A stretch of 6,774 nucleotides of DNA from an uncultured Clostridia bacterium (GCA_945877525.1 CAMDVP010000164.1:1-6774); one strand, 5' to 3'; positions 1-6,079 are shown, counted from the first letter of the stretch. Program-made: numbers and translations. Notes: generated by a model from the letters alone, not told the origin.

Positions 1-74
1 CATTTACTGTTATATACAATTTTCATAGTTAATGCAATGGATTTTGCAAAAGTACAGCTGTGGCATGCTGAGGC

Positions 75-102
75 TTGCGAATTGAGGATGCCGTGCTATA
101 AT
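75..102 (+). promoter_or_regulatory. Promoter of the acetyltransferase gene
   Basis: A perfect -10 hexamer TATAAT lies at 97-102 and is preceded by TGC, making an extended -10. A TTGCGA hexamer at 75-80 is a partial -35 match with a 16-bp spacer. The start codon of the acetyltransferase follows 29 bases downstream of the -10, which suits a short 5' leader. Nothing coding is supported in bases 1-131. Confidence 0.7.
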
Positions 103-131
103 GGAACCAATAGTCGGAAGGAGTGGGGCAA

Positions 132-599
132 ATGGTTGGCATCGAAGAAATCCCCGTGGAGCGCGCGGATGAGTTCTGGCAGGAGCACATCCGCTACCTG
201 GTGGATGACGGAATCATAGGGGACGAGGAGGATGTGGCGTACTTCACCGGGGAGGAATACCGCGGTCTGATCCGTACCCACATGCTTCGGGAGCCGGACA
301 GGCATCACATGGTGTATTTCGTTCGCAAGGGTGAGCGCATAGGCGCAGCGCAGTATAACACCTATCAGAGCGAGGATGGCAAGTGCTTTATCCTGGACTT
401 CTGGGTATTTCCTGCCTATCGCGGCCAGGGTACGGGACACGAATGCTTCCGGGCGCTGGAGGCATACACCCGTGCGGACGGCGCGGCGTATTATCAGCTC
501 AACAGCTGCAAGGAGGAGTCCATCCGTTTCTGGAAGTCCCTGGGATTTGTGGAGGACGGACTGGACGAGTACGGGGAGAAACTGTTCATCAGGACATAA
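132..599 (+). CDS. GNAT-family N-acetyltransferase
   Basis: This 155-residue protein is a probable acetyl-CoA-dependent N-acetyltransferase of the GNAT fold; its substrate cannot be deduced. The acetyl-CoA pyrophosphate-binding motif A is visible as YRGQGTG at residues 96-102, following the beta-strand segment FILDFWVFP. The C-terminal part has the usual GNAT pattern, a helix (CKEESIRFWKSLGF) and then a short acidic stretch and a final strand. The ATG at 132 is chosen because GGAAGGAG at 116-123 sits eight bases upstream; a GTG at 123 overlaps that ribosome binding site and is unlikely. It has its own promoter and terminator and faces the recombinase gene. It is therefore best read as a monocistronic host gene flanking the element rather than as cargo, although cargo cannot be excluded without the other end of the element. 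Confidence 0.88.
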   Translation: MVGIEEIPVERADEFWQEHIRYLVDDGIIGDEEDVAYFTGEEYRGLIRTHMLREPDRHHMVYFVRKGERIGAAQYNTYQSEDGKCFILDFWVFPAYRGQGTGHECFRALEAYTRADGAAYYQLNSCKEESIRFWKSLGFVEDGLDEYGEKLFIRT

Positions 600-2181
600 G
601 AAAGCGCCGGCTGCGTGGACGAGGCCTTCCGCAGCCGGCGCTTTTTCGCCATTCGGAATGGAAGTGCAAATATCCTGACTGGCGATTGTGCAGTGGAGTT
701 ACCTCATCCATATCCGAACCACCGGCATCCTTTTCGCCGTCACGGTTCGCAGCATCAAGATCATCCATGGTCATTGTGCGAGTCCCGTCCTTGAAGTTGA
801 AGGTCAGAACCAGTTTATCGTCATACAGGAACACTGCATTGACAAAGGTGTCAATCAGCATCTTTCGATGGGATTGCTGCCTGGTATCCATCTTTCTGAA
901 TTTCAGCAGCCAGAAACGCATGAACTCCTCGCTGATACGGGGCTTTTCCAGCTTCTCCAGGGCGATCTTCTGTTCAAGCTCCTCCTTCAGGGCTTCCAGC
1001 TGCTCCAGTCTTTCCCTGGTGGATTTGGTGAAGATGCCCTGCTGAATGGCGTTGACCAGATTTTCTATGCCCTTTTCAGCTTCGCGAAGCTGCTTCTCAT
1101 ACAGGGGCAGGTTGATGTTATCCCTGTCCTGATATTCCATCAGAAGTGTAACAATCGCATCAATCGCCTTGTCATCCATGACAAGTTTCATGGTTTCGGC
1201 AACAATCAGATCTTCAATCCATGCCTTGCGCACTGTCTTTTTGTGGCAGGTGCCTGCTCTGCGCTTGACCGTTGCACATTTGTAGTAATGATGGGTTATA
1301 CCATTGCGGGCTGTTCCGCATTCGCCGCGCATCATCGCGCCACAGTTTCCGCAGAACAGCTTGGTTGTCAGCAGATAATCGTCCTCGGCCTTGTGCCGGG
1401 CTGGGGCCTTTTTGTTGACTGCCAGTCTTTCCTGAACACGGTTGAACAGATCTTCATCCACAATGGCAGGATGACCTCCGGGCACGACGATTTCGTTGTA
1501 GTGGTATTCGCCGATATAGCGCCGGTTGTTCAGCATCAGCTGGACAGTGTTGAAGGTAATCGGTTTTCCACGGCTGCTGGTCACATGATGCTCATTCATC
1601 CAGTCACGGATTTCCTTCATTGTCGCACCATCTGCATATTTCTGGAAGGCTTCCCGAACAAAAGGCGCCTTAAGCGGATCAATCTGCAGATAATGTTCCG
1701 TGTCGATCACATAGCCGATGGGCGCTGTGCTGCTGACGAACTTGCCCTTCAGGGCGTTCTCCATCAGCCCGCGCCTGATCTTCACGGAAAGCTCTGCCGA
1801 GTAGTACTCGTTCATGCCCTCGAGGATGGACTCCATCATGATTCCCTCGGGGCCGTCGGCGATTAGCTCCGTTGCGGATACGACCTTCACACCGTTCTTT
1901 TTGAGCAGGTGCTTGTAGTGGGCGCTGTCATATCGGTCTCTGGAAAAGCGGTCAAGCTTCCATACGATGATCAGGTCGAACAAGCCCTTCTCGCTGTCCT
2001 TGATCATCTGCTGAAAATCCGGCCGGTCATCTGTTTTGGCAGACATGGCCCGGTCGATATAGTGCTTGAGAATCGTGATGCCGTTCTTTTCGGCATAAGC
2101 TGTGCACTCGCGGATCTGGCCCTCGATACTCTCTTCGCGCTGGTTATCGGAGGAGTAGCGGGCATAAATCACTGCTTTCAT
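589..2181 (-). CDS. Large serine recombinase (site-specific integrase/excisionase)
   Basis: This 530-residue protein probably catalyses integration and excision of the element through a serine-DNA intermediate. The N-terminal resolvase domain (about 1-140) has YARYSSDNQ with likely catalytic Ser10, and the arginine-rich KLDRFSRDR segment at 75-83. A recombinase domain follows (about 150-255, including a typical NNRRYIGEY at 218-226), then a zinc ribbon with Cys277, Cys280, Cys302 and Cys312, and a coiled coil at about 358-412. The ATG at 2181 is preferred because AAGGAGGTGA lies just upstream (2187-2196 on the plus-strand map); a GTG at 2217 would add 12 residues but has no such site. It is the last gene of an operon with the toxin-antitoxin pair, 32 bases after the toxin stop. 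Oddly, residues 512-530 are the antisense of the acetyltransferase terminator and 3' end, an arginine-rich tail unlikely to be part of the conserved protein. Confidence 0.95.
   Translation of the reverse strand: MKAVIYARYSSDNQREESIEGQIRECTAYAEKNGITILKHYIDRAMSAKTDDRPDFQQMIKDSEKGLFDLIIVWKLDRFSRDRYDSAHYKHLLKKNGVKVVSATELIADGPEGIMMESILEGMNEYYSAELSVKIRRGLMENALKGKFVSSTAPIGYVIDTEHYLQIDPLKAPFVREAFQKYADGATMKEIRDWMNEHHVTSSRGKPITFNTVQLMLNNRRYIGEYHYNEIVVPGGHPAIVDEDLFNRVQERLAVNKKAPARHKAEDDYLLTTKLFCGNCGAMMRGECGTARNGITHHYYKCATVKRRAGTCHKKTVRKAWIEDLIVAETMKLVMDDKAIDAIVTLLMEYQDRDNINLPLYEKQLREAEKGIENLVNAIQQGIFTKSTRERLEQLEALKEELEQKIALEKLEKPRISEEFMRFWLLKFRKMDTRQQSHRKMLIDTFVNAVFLYDDKLVLTFNFKDGTRTMTMDDLDAANRDGEKDAGGSDMDEVTPLHNRQSGYLHFHSEWRKSAGCGRPRPRSRRFLMS
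600..646 (+). terminator. Intrinsic terminator of the acetyltransferase gene
   Basis: A perfect 12-bp GC-rich stem pairs 604-615 (GCGCCGGCTGCG) with 630-641, with a 14-base loop. The stem extends by three A-T pairs and is followed by a run of five T on the plus strand (642-646). It begins right after the acetyltransferase stop codon. On the minus strand the hairpin is followed by only three T, so termination of the recombinase transcript here would be weaker. The recombinase reading frame passes through this hairpin. Confidence 0.92.
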
Positions 2182-2213
2182 CAGGCTCACCTCCTTCCAG
2201 TTACGCAGTTCTA

Positions 2214-2513
2214 TCACAGTTTATGAACATAGTCCTCCAACTCGCTGAAGAAACGCTCCACATAGACGGTATCATCCACAATTTTGAATATCATCAGGTA
2301 ACGCATGAAGGTCGCCTTACGGTGTCCTCGCAGCAGCGGATGGGTGCATTCGGCATAGGCGGCAGGTGTCCTGGCAAGAATGCCATAGATGGACTCCACC
2401 TCGGACAGCACATGCCTAGCTGCCTGTGGATTGCACAGCTTTGTCATGATATAGCCAATAATTTCATCAAGGTCACACTCGGCAGAAGCTGTGATTTGCA
2501 CTTTATAATCCAT
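2214..2513 (-). CDS. RelE/ParE-type toxin of a toxin-antitoxin pair
   Basis: This 99-residue protein has the layout of the RelE/ParE toxin superfamily: an N-terminal strand and helix (YKVQITASAECDLDEIIGYI, residues 3-22), a middle helix with basic residues, and C-terminal strands RYLMIFKIVDDTVYVERFF (71-89) that correspond to the usual YLIFY...VYV.RI core. Known members are either mRNA interferases (RelE) or gyrase poisons (ParE); the sequence alone does not decide which. The start ATG at 2513 overlaps the antitoxin stop by 11 bases, giving translational coupling, and an AGGAGC ribosome binding site lies just upstream. The toxin stop is 32 bases from the recombinase start, so all three genes probably share one transcript. 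Confidence 0.87.
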   Translation of the reverse strand: MDYKVQITASAECDLDEIIGYIMTKLCNPQAARHVLSEVESIYGILARTPAAYAECTHPLLRGHRKATFMRYLMIFKIVDDTVYVERFFSELEDYVHKL

Positions 2514-2760
2514 ACTTGCTCCTGATTCCAGTCAGAGAAGCTGCGGCATCAGTAGTCTTGCCATGGGTGATGTCGTTCTCGGCTTCCATCAGCTTCTCGT
2601 AGACCGAGTAAAGGCGGATCCTGTCATAAACTTCTGCGCTCATGATGACCATATCGGCATAGCCATTCTTGGTGACCGTGATGGGTTCCGATGAGGCATG
2701 AACCTTCTCGGAGATGGCAGCAGTGTTCTTGAGGTCACGAATCGGAATACATTGCGTCAT
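2503..2760 (-). CDS. Phd/YefM-type antitoxin
   Basis: This 85-residue protein resembles Phd/YefM antitoxins. The N-terminal DNA-binding half reads IPIRDLKNTAAISEKVHAS, then EPITVTKNGYADMVIMSAEVYDRI (residues 25-48), the usual 'pvxVTKNGxxxxVlMSxexYd' signature. The C-terminal half (about 50-85) would wrap and neutralise the toxin encoded next. The ATG at 2760 is used because AAGGAGG at 2771-2777 lies nine bases upstream; the ATG at 2784 overlaps the -10 hexamer and would lack a ribosome binding site. It is the first gene of the operon and sits directly behind a strong promoter. Family members repress their own promoter together with the toxin, so this protein may also set the expression level of the recombinase downstream. 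Confidence 0.9.
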   Translation of the reverse strand: MTQCIPIRDLKNTAAISEKVHASSEPITVTKNGYADMVIMSAEVYDRIRLYSVYEKLMEAENDITHGKTTDAAASLTGIRSKYGL

Positions 2761-2784
2761 GGCGTCATTCCTCCTTGTGGCCAT

Positions 2785-2813
2785 ATTGTACCACGGTCAT
2801 ATTCAGATGTCAA
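2785..2813 (-). promoter_or_regulatory. Strong promoter of the antitoxin-toxin-recombinase operon
   Basis: On the minus strand a perfect -35 TTGACA (plus-strand 2808-2813) and a -10 TACAAT (2785-2790, one mismatch from consensus) are separated by exactly 17 bp. The antitoxin start codon is 24 bases beyond the -10. A CATATT direct repeat (2782-2787 and 2798-2803) and a GTAC palindrome at 2788-2791 overlap the promoter and could be part of an antitoxin operator, but this is only inference. Confidence 0.88.
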
Positions 2814-2818
2814 GACAG

Positions 2819-2829
2819 AAGCGCCGCTT
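2819..2829. repeat. Small perfect inverted repeat upstream of the TA promoter, possible operator
   Basis: The sequence AAGCGCCGCTT is a perfect 5-bp inverted repeat around a single central C, placed six bases upstream of the -35 of the toxin-antitoxin promoter in the divergent intergenic region (2761-2915). It could be a regulator-binding site for either direction. Such a short palindrome can also arise by chance. Confidence 0.3.
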
Positions 2830-2880
2830 ACCGGATGATGGATTTGTTCGGGAGATTTCGCTGGATCTTGTATGACAATG

Positions 2881-2889
2881 TGATATAAT
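2881..2889 (+). promoter_or_regulatory. Extended -10 promoter of the sigma-like gene
   Basis: TGATATAAT at 2881-2889 is a perfect TATAAT preceded by the TGn extension, 26 bases before the start codon at 2916. No good -35 is seen at the usual distance, which is typical of extended -10 promoters and suggests activator dependence or modest strength. It diverges from the toxin-antitoxin promoter, with about 95 bases between the two -10 elements. Confidence 0.7.
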
Positions 2890-2915
2890 GAAACAAAATA
2901 CTCAGGAGGTGCTCC

Positions 2916-3809
2916 ATGCCCGGCCCTAATGGCATCATCATTGTTCTCCCGCGCCGCATCAAGGTCATCCCTTATTCCTCCAACCTGTCATGGCTGACGC
3001 TTTTCTACGCGCTTCCCAGGGAGCTTGTCGAAAAGCGGCCTGCATACCTCAGCCTTCCCCGAAATATCAACGCCCTCCTTGCCTCCGACGAGGCCATGGC
3101 GTTGATCGAAAACGATTTGTTTCTGGAGCTCGTATGGGACTGTTATGCATGGGCAGTCTGGCAATTCTTCCGGATTCCGTTGAAGGACGGCAGCTATCGG
3201 GACATCCCGGGAGACTGGAGCGACTACTCCGGTGACTTTCCGCTGTGGCGTTTGTCCTACCTGATGACGCAGTACATCCGGGACAAATTCGAGCATGAAA
3301 TGGACTGGAGCTTTCAGCGGCTTTTCCTGATGCCGGAGGCAGCGGAGATACCCTGGCTGACCTACAAGCAGTTCGGCAATCTTGTGGGCAACCTGACCGA
3401 TATGATCGTGCAGGAACAGAACTGGCAGCCCATGATTGACGAAATCTGGCGCAACCGTCGGGAGGAGGATTACAGCGGCAACAGCTACAGCAAGCGCGAC
3501 TTCATGAAAGCGTGGCAGCACACCCGCTCGGTCAAACAAAGGATGACGCTTGAAGATCTGGAGCAGTTGAGTACAGACGAGCTGGATGCGCAAGGCTTGC
3601 GCCGTGACGAAACCGATCAGGTCATCAGCAGCATTGACCTCGACCAATTCATGGAGGGTCTCAACGATCGGGATCAGCAAATCCTGAAGCTGCGGATGCA
3701 GGGCAAGACACTGGAGGAGATTGCTCCGCAGGTCGGGTACAGTGCCGCCGGCTCTGTGCACAAACGAATACAGCAGATTGCTGAAGCATACCGGAAAAGA
3801 AAATCGTAG
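2916..3809 (+). CDS. Protein with C-terminal sigma-70 region 4-like helix-turn-helix
   Basis: This is a 297-residue cytoplasmic protein of unknown function. Residues 242-293 (LDQFMEGLNDRDQQILKLRM onward, then GKTLEEIAPQVGYSAAGSVHKRI) match the pattern of a sigma-70 region 4 or LuxR/ECF-type helix-turn-helix: 'L..RDQQILKLRMQGKTLEEIA..VGYS...V..RI'. Upstream, residues 1-210 are rich in Trp, Tyr and Phe (for example WDCYAWAVWQFF, 74-85) and I recognise no family; there is no visible sigma region 2, so it is unlikely to be a complete sigma factor. The ATG at 2916 has AGGAGGTG about six bases upstream. It is divergent from the TA-recombinase operon and upstream of the mobilization genes, so a regulator of either block is plausible. 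Alternatives are an ECF-like regulator or an element-encoded transcription activator. Confidence 0.8.
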   Translation: MPGPNGIIIVLPRRIKVIPYSSNLSWLTLFYALPRELVEKRPAYLSLPRNINALLASDEAMALIENDLFLELVWDCYAWAVWQFFRIPLKDGSYRDIPGDWSDYSGDFPLWRLSYLMTQYIRDKFEHEMDWSFQRLFLMPEAAEIPWLTYKQFGNLVGNLTDMIVQEQNWQPMIDEIWRNRREEDYSGNSYSKRDFMKAWQHTRSVKQRMTLEDLEQLSTDELDAQGLRRDETDQVISSIDLDQFMEGLNDRDQQILKLRMQGKTLEEIAPQVGYSAAGSVHKRIQQIAEAYRKRKS

Positions 3810-3818
3810 AAAAGTGAA

Positions 3819-3858
3819 TTTCTATGGAAAAAAGCATGCCTTCCCATGTCCATAGAGA
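3819..3858 (+). promoter_or_regulatory. Leader hairpin upstream of the mobilization genes
   Basis: TTTCTATGG at 3819-3827 can pair with CCATAGAGA at 3850-3858 (nine pairs, one of them G-U), closing a 22-base loop that contains two CATG palindromes. It starts ten bases after the stop of the sigma-like gene and lacks a T tract, so it looks like a regulatory or anti-termination stem rather than a terminator. It encloses most of the possible leader peptide. Confidence 0.5.
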
Positions 3859-3862
3859 ATAG
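3824..3862 (+). CDS. Possible 12-residue leader peptide before the DUF3847 gene
   Basis: A short reading frame MEKSMPSHVHRE runs from an ATG at 3824 to a TAG at 3860-3862, with a second in-frame ATG at 3836. It lies inside the hairpin at 3819-3858 and stops right before the attenuator-like terminator. The ribosome binding site is poor (only an AAAGTGA-like stretch upstream). Position and size suit a translated leader that controls termination, but it could equally be a chance frame. Confidence 0.35.
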   Translation: MEKSMPSHVHRE

Positions 3863-3910
3863 GGGCACCCTCAGGCAGTCGCAGCGGCGCGGCTGCTTTT
3901 TGTTGTGCCC
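3863..3910 (+). terminator. Attenuator-like nested hairpin before the DUF3847 gene
   Basis: An inner stem pairs GCAGC (3881-3885) with GCTGC (3892-3896) and is followed by five T (3897-3901), the form of an intrinsic terminator. An outer stem pairs GGGCAC (3863-3868) with GTGCCC (3905-3910). The element sits between the sigma-like gene and the ribosome binding site of the DUF3847 gene (3921-3928). It may end the upstream transcript, or act as an attenuator that must be read through to express the mobilization genes. Confidence 0.6.
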
Positions 3911-3935
3911 TGAAATATCCGAGGAGGTACACACC

Positions 3936-4286
3936 ATGAAAACCGATGAACAAACTCTTCGCTATCAAAAGGAAATCGACAAGCTGAACCAGCAGCTTGC
4001 CGAGAATGAGGCCCGGCAGAAGAAAGCTGCGGATGACGCAAAGATTCTGCGCCGAAAGGTGCAGACCGCCCAGCGTAACATGCGCACCCACCGCCTGTGC
4101 GTCCTGGGCGCATTGCTGGAAAAGCACCTTCGGGAACCCGACCTGCTGACCGCCGATGACGCTGACCGCATTCTCAGCAGCATCTTTGCAGACCCGAGTA
4201 TTCAGGCGCGGCTGACCAACGCGCTGGATTTCCGCAGGGCGAATCCGGCTACCAAACACACGGACGACAATGCGGATGAAAGCTGA
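3936..4286 (+). CDS. DUF3847 family protein, probable mobilization accessory protein
   Basis: This 116-residue protein resembles the DUF3847 family found immediately upstream of MobA/MobL relaxases on Firmicutes elements. Residues about 5-48 are a charged coiled coil (KEIDKLNQQLAENEARQKKA). They are followed by the THRLCVLGALLEKHL segment (51-65), which matches the family's 'THRLi.rGA.lE' core, and a helical C-terminus ending in a charged tail. Function is not established; by position it may be a relaxosome accessory protein. The ATG at 3936 has GAGGAGGT at 3921-3928, seven bases upstream. The frame stays open back to 3846 (30 extra codons), but that stretch crosses the attenuator hairpin and is better read as leader. 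The candidate oriT follows directly. Confidence 0.82.
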   Translation: MKTDEQTLRYQKEIDKLNQQLAENEARQKKAADDAKILRRKVQTAQRNMRTHRLCVLGALLEKHLREPDLLTADDADRILSSIFADPSIQARLTNALDFRRANPATKHTDDNADES

Positions 4287-4334
4287 ACCCCCCCCACGGA
4301 GTGCGCAACTATACACCGATTCCGGTGCGTTGCG
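4287..4334. other. Candidate origin of transfer (oriT) with nested stem-loop
   Basis: A C-rich tract at about 4287-4296 is followed by GAGTGCGCAACT (4299-4310), which resembles the MOBQ nick region AAGTGCGCCCT known from RSF1010 and related plasmids. Overlapping it is a nested stem-loop: CGCAAC (4304-4309) pairs with GTTGCG (4329-4334), and inside it CACCG (4314-4318) pairs with CGGTG (4323-4327) around the loop ATTC. The site is non-coding and lies directly between the DUF3847 gene and the relaxase gene, where MOBQ origins are commonly found. The identification is by resemblance and position only. Confidence 0.5.
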
Positions 4335-4430
4335 GCCTCCGGCGAGAATGGTCTGTTCCGCCAAGCGTCACAGCCTCACAATCAGGGCGAGCTCGGCTCT
4401 CCCTGCGGCACCTGCAGTGCCTACCCTCAC

Positions 4431-4460
4431 AACCAGCCGGGAAACGGACTCCGGCTGGTT
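4431..4460 (+). terminator. Perfect 10-bp hairpin just upstream of the relaxase
   Basis: AACCAGCCGG (4431-4440) pairs perfectly with CCGGCTGGTT (4451-4460) across a ten-base loop. It lies nine bases before the AGGAGG ribosome binding site of the relaxase. Only a short T-containing stretch (TTCCTTTCATT) follows, so it may be a weak terminator, an attenuator limiting relaxase expression, or a secondary structure belonging to the transfer origin. The 188 bases between the DUF3847 stop and the relaxase hold no supported gene. Confidence 0.65.
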
Positions 4461-4469
4461 CCTTTCATT

Positions 4470-4489
4470 AGGAGGTGATATGGATCCCC
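4470..4489 (+). promoter_or_regulatory. Ribosome binding site and ambiguous start of the relaxase
   Basis: AGGAGGTGAT (4470-4479) is a full-length ribosome binding site. The ATG right after it (4480-4482) is not in the relaxase frame: it continues as GAT CCC CTG and stops at 4548. Dropping one C from the CCCC run at 4486-4489 would put this ATG in frame as M-D-P-C-P-H-F. In the frame as given, only GTG at 4475 (part of the ribosome binding site), ATA at 4478 or ATC at 4484 could initiate. Confidence 0.7.
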
Positions 4490-6079
4490 TGTCCCCATTT
4501 CGATTTAGCCATCGTATCACGCGCAAACGGTGGCTCTGCCGTTGGTAAAGCCGCATACCAATCGGGCGAGCAGCTGTACTCCGAGCGCGATCACGAGACC
4601 AAAACCGGCAAGCACGTGGAGCGGATTGTCAGCACCGAGATCATGCTGCCGGAGCATGTGCCCAGGCAATTCGCTGACAGGCAACTGCTGTGGAACTCTG
4701 TTGAAGCAGCTGAGAAACAATGGAACGCTCAGTTGTGCCGCAGGCTGATTTTGGCCTTACCAAGGGAATTGTTACTGGAAGATAATCAGCAGCTACTCCG
4801 GCAGTATTGTCAGGAGCAATTTGTGAGCAAAGGCATGATTGCCGATGTGGCCCTGCATGACGACCATGATGGGAATCCTCATGCTCATGTGCTTCTTACC
4901 ATGCGGCCCATGGACGAAAATGGGCAGTGGCTTCCCAAGGCACGAAAGGTTTATCATCTTGATGAGAACGGCGAACGCATCCGGCTTAAGAGCGGTCAAT
5001 GGAAAAGCCACAAGGAGCGCACAACCGACTGGGATGATCCGGACAACTGCGAGAAATGGCGGCATGCCTGGGAGGTTTTGCAGAACCGGTATCTCGAGCA
5101 GGCTGGCCGGACGGAACGGGTCGACCTTCGCTCCTTTGCCCGGCAGGGCAACGACCTGATCCCCACGGTGCATCTTGGCCCCGCAGCCAGTGCAATGGAA
5201 CGAAAGGGCGTACAGACCTTTCTGGGCGATATGAACCGCGAGATCAAGGCCCTGAACCGGATCATTCTGCAGATCAAGGCAGCCGTTCGTGATCTTCGCC
5301 AGAGCATCGGGGATTACTTGGAGGCCCGTCGGGGTGCAAAACGTCAGGTTAGCGAGTCGCTTGATGCGCTTCTGGCAGACTTCTTTGAAAGCCGCAGCCG
5401 GGAGCGTGAAGTCTGGAATTCAGGCAGGGCCAAGGTGAAAGCCATGTCAAAGGATTTCGCGCTGATCAACGACCTGCACCATTTCATCCATGAGCATGGG
5501 CTATACAGCGTCCATGATCTGCTGGCCCGATTGGAAGTACTGGAAAATGAGAATCGACACGCCTGCGACAGCATTGCATCGGCCGAAAAGCGTAAGGAGC
5601 AGATTGCAAGAATCCTCGAAGCCGGTGAAATTGTCGAGCATCTGTGGCCCGTGAGGCATGAATGGTTCAGTCTTCACTTCGCAAGTCAGCGAAAGATATT
5701 TGAAGCTGAACATAGCGATGAGCTAAAGCGATACAACCGTGCCTACGCCATTCTCATGAACGAGAACCACGGCGTGACGGAGGTTGATCCTTACGATTTC
5801 TATCATGAGCAGCAACAACTGGCTGAGTCGATTGATGATGCAGCCGGACAGCTCGAAGCCATGAAGGAAGAGTTGAGGGAACTTCGGCGCATGCGTTTCG
5901 TTGTCTCCAAGATCAGGCCCGACCTCCTGCCGGAGAAGTCTCGGTCACTTCAAGATGCACTGGCTGAAGCCAAGTATGAAATTGACAGTCACAAACAGCA
6001 AGATGGACCCTCTGCCAACAGGCAGGAGCCCTCAAAGAAAAAACAGCAAACACGAAAGGAGCTGACCAATGAACGATAA
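4475..6079 (+). CDS. mobA: MobA/MobL family relaxase (MOBQ type)
   Basis: This 534-residue protein (counted from the GTG at 4475) would nick the transferred strand at oriT and stay bound to its 5' end through a tyrosine. The N-terminal relaxase domain (about 1-200) shows CPHFDLAIVSR, SAVGKAAYQSGEQLY with likely nucleophile Tyr28, and the metal-binding histidine motif HDDHDGNPHAH at 128-138 followed by VLLTMRP. A second conserved block, RSFARQGNDLIPTVHLGPAA (about 218-237), is typical of MobA/MobL proteins. The remainder to the C-terminus is mostly charged coiled coil ending in a Lys/Gln-rich tail; no primase or helicase domain is seen. The start is a problem: no in-frame ATG exists near the N-terminus and a TAG stands at 4469. 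GTG 4475 overlaps its own ribosome binding site, while an ATG at 4480 is one base out of frame. The 3' end overlaps the next gene by 11 bases. Confidence 0.92.
   Translation: MIWIPCPHFDLAIVSRANGGSAVGKAAYQSGEQLYSERDHETKTGKHVERIVSTEIMLPEHVPRQFADRQLLWNSVEAAEKQWNAQLCRRLILALPRELLLEDNQQLLRQYCQEQFVSKGMIADVALHDDHDGNPHAHVLLTMRPMDENGQWLPKARKVYHLDENGERIRLKSGQWKSHKERTTDWDDPDNCEKWRHAWEVLQNRYLEQAGRTERVDLRSFARQGNDLIPTVHLGPAASAMERKGVQTFLGDMNREIKALNRIILQIKAAVRDLRQSIGDYLEARRGAKRQVSESLDALLADFFESRSREREVWNSGRAKVKAMSKDFALINDLHHFIHEHGLYSVHDLLARLEVLENENRHACDSIASAEKRKEQIARILEAGEIVEHLWPVRHEWFSLHFASQRKIFEAEHSDELKRYNRAYAILMNENHGVTEVDPYDFYHEQQQLAESIDDAAGQLEAMKEELRELRRMRFVVSKIRPDLLPEKSRSLQDALAEAKYEIDSHKQQDGPSANRQEPSKKKQQTRKELTNER

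Noticed and set aside
96..440. Minus-strand frame of 114 codons opposite the acetyltransferase
   Set aside because: It is antisense to a clear GNAT protein, with no upstream signals or motifs of its own.
688..1866. Long plus-strand open frame (392 codons) opposite the recombinase
   Set aside because: It is the antisense of a clear serine recombinase and has no family-like motifs or ribosome binding site.
2988..3761. Long minus-strand open frame (257 codons) opposite the sigma-like gene
   Set aside because: The plus-strand frame has a promoter, a strong ribosome binding site and a recognisable helix-turn-helix; the minus frame has none of these.
3846..3935. 30-codon N-terminal extension of the DUF3847 protein
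   Set aside because: It runs through the terminator-like hairpin, and the ATG at 3936 has a much better ribosome binding site and matches the usual family start.
4270..4548. 92-codon plus-strand frame spanning the gap before the relaxase
   Set aside because: It covers the poly-C tract and hairpins, starts inside the DUF3847 gene without a ribosome binding site, and has low-complexity content; it matters only because it contains the misplaced ATG at 4480.
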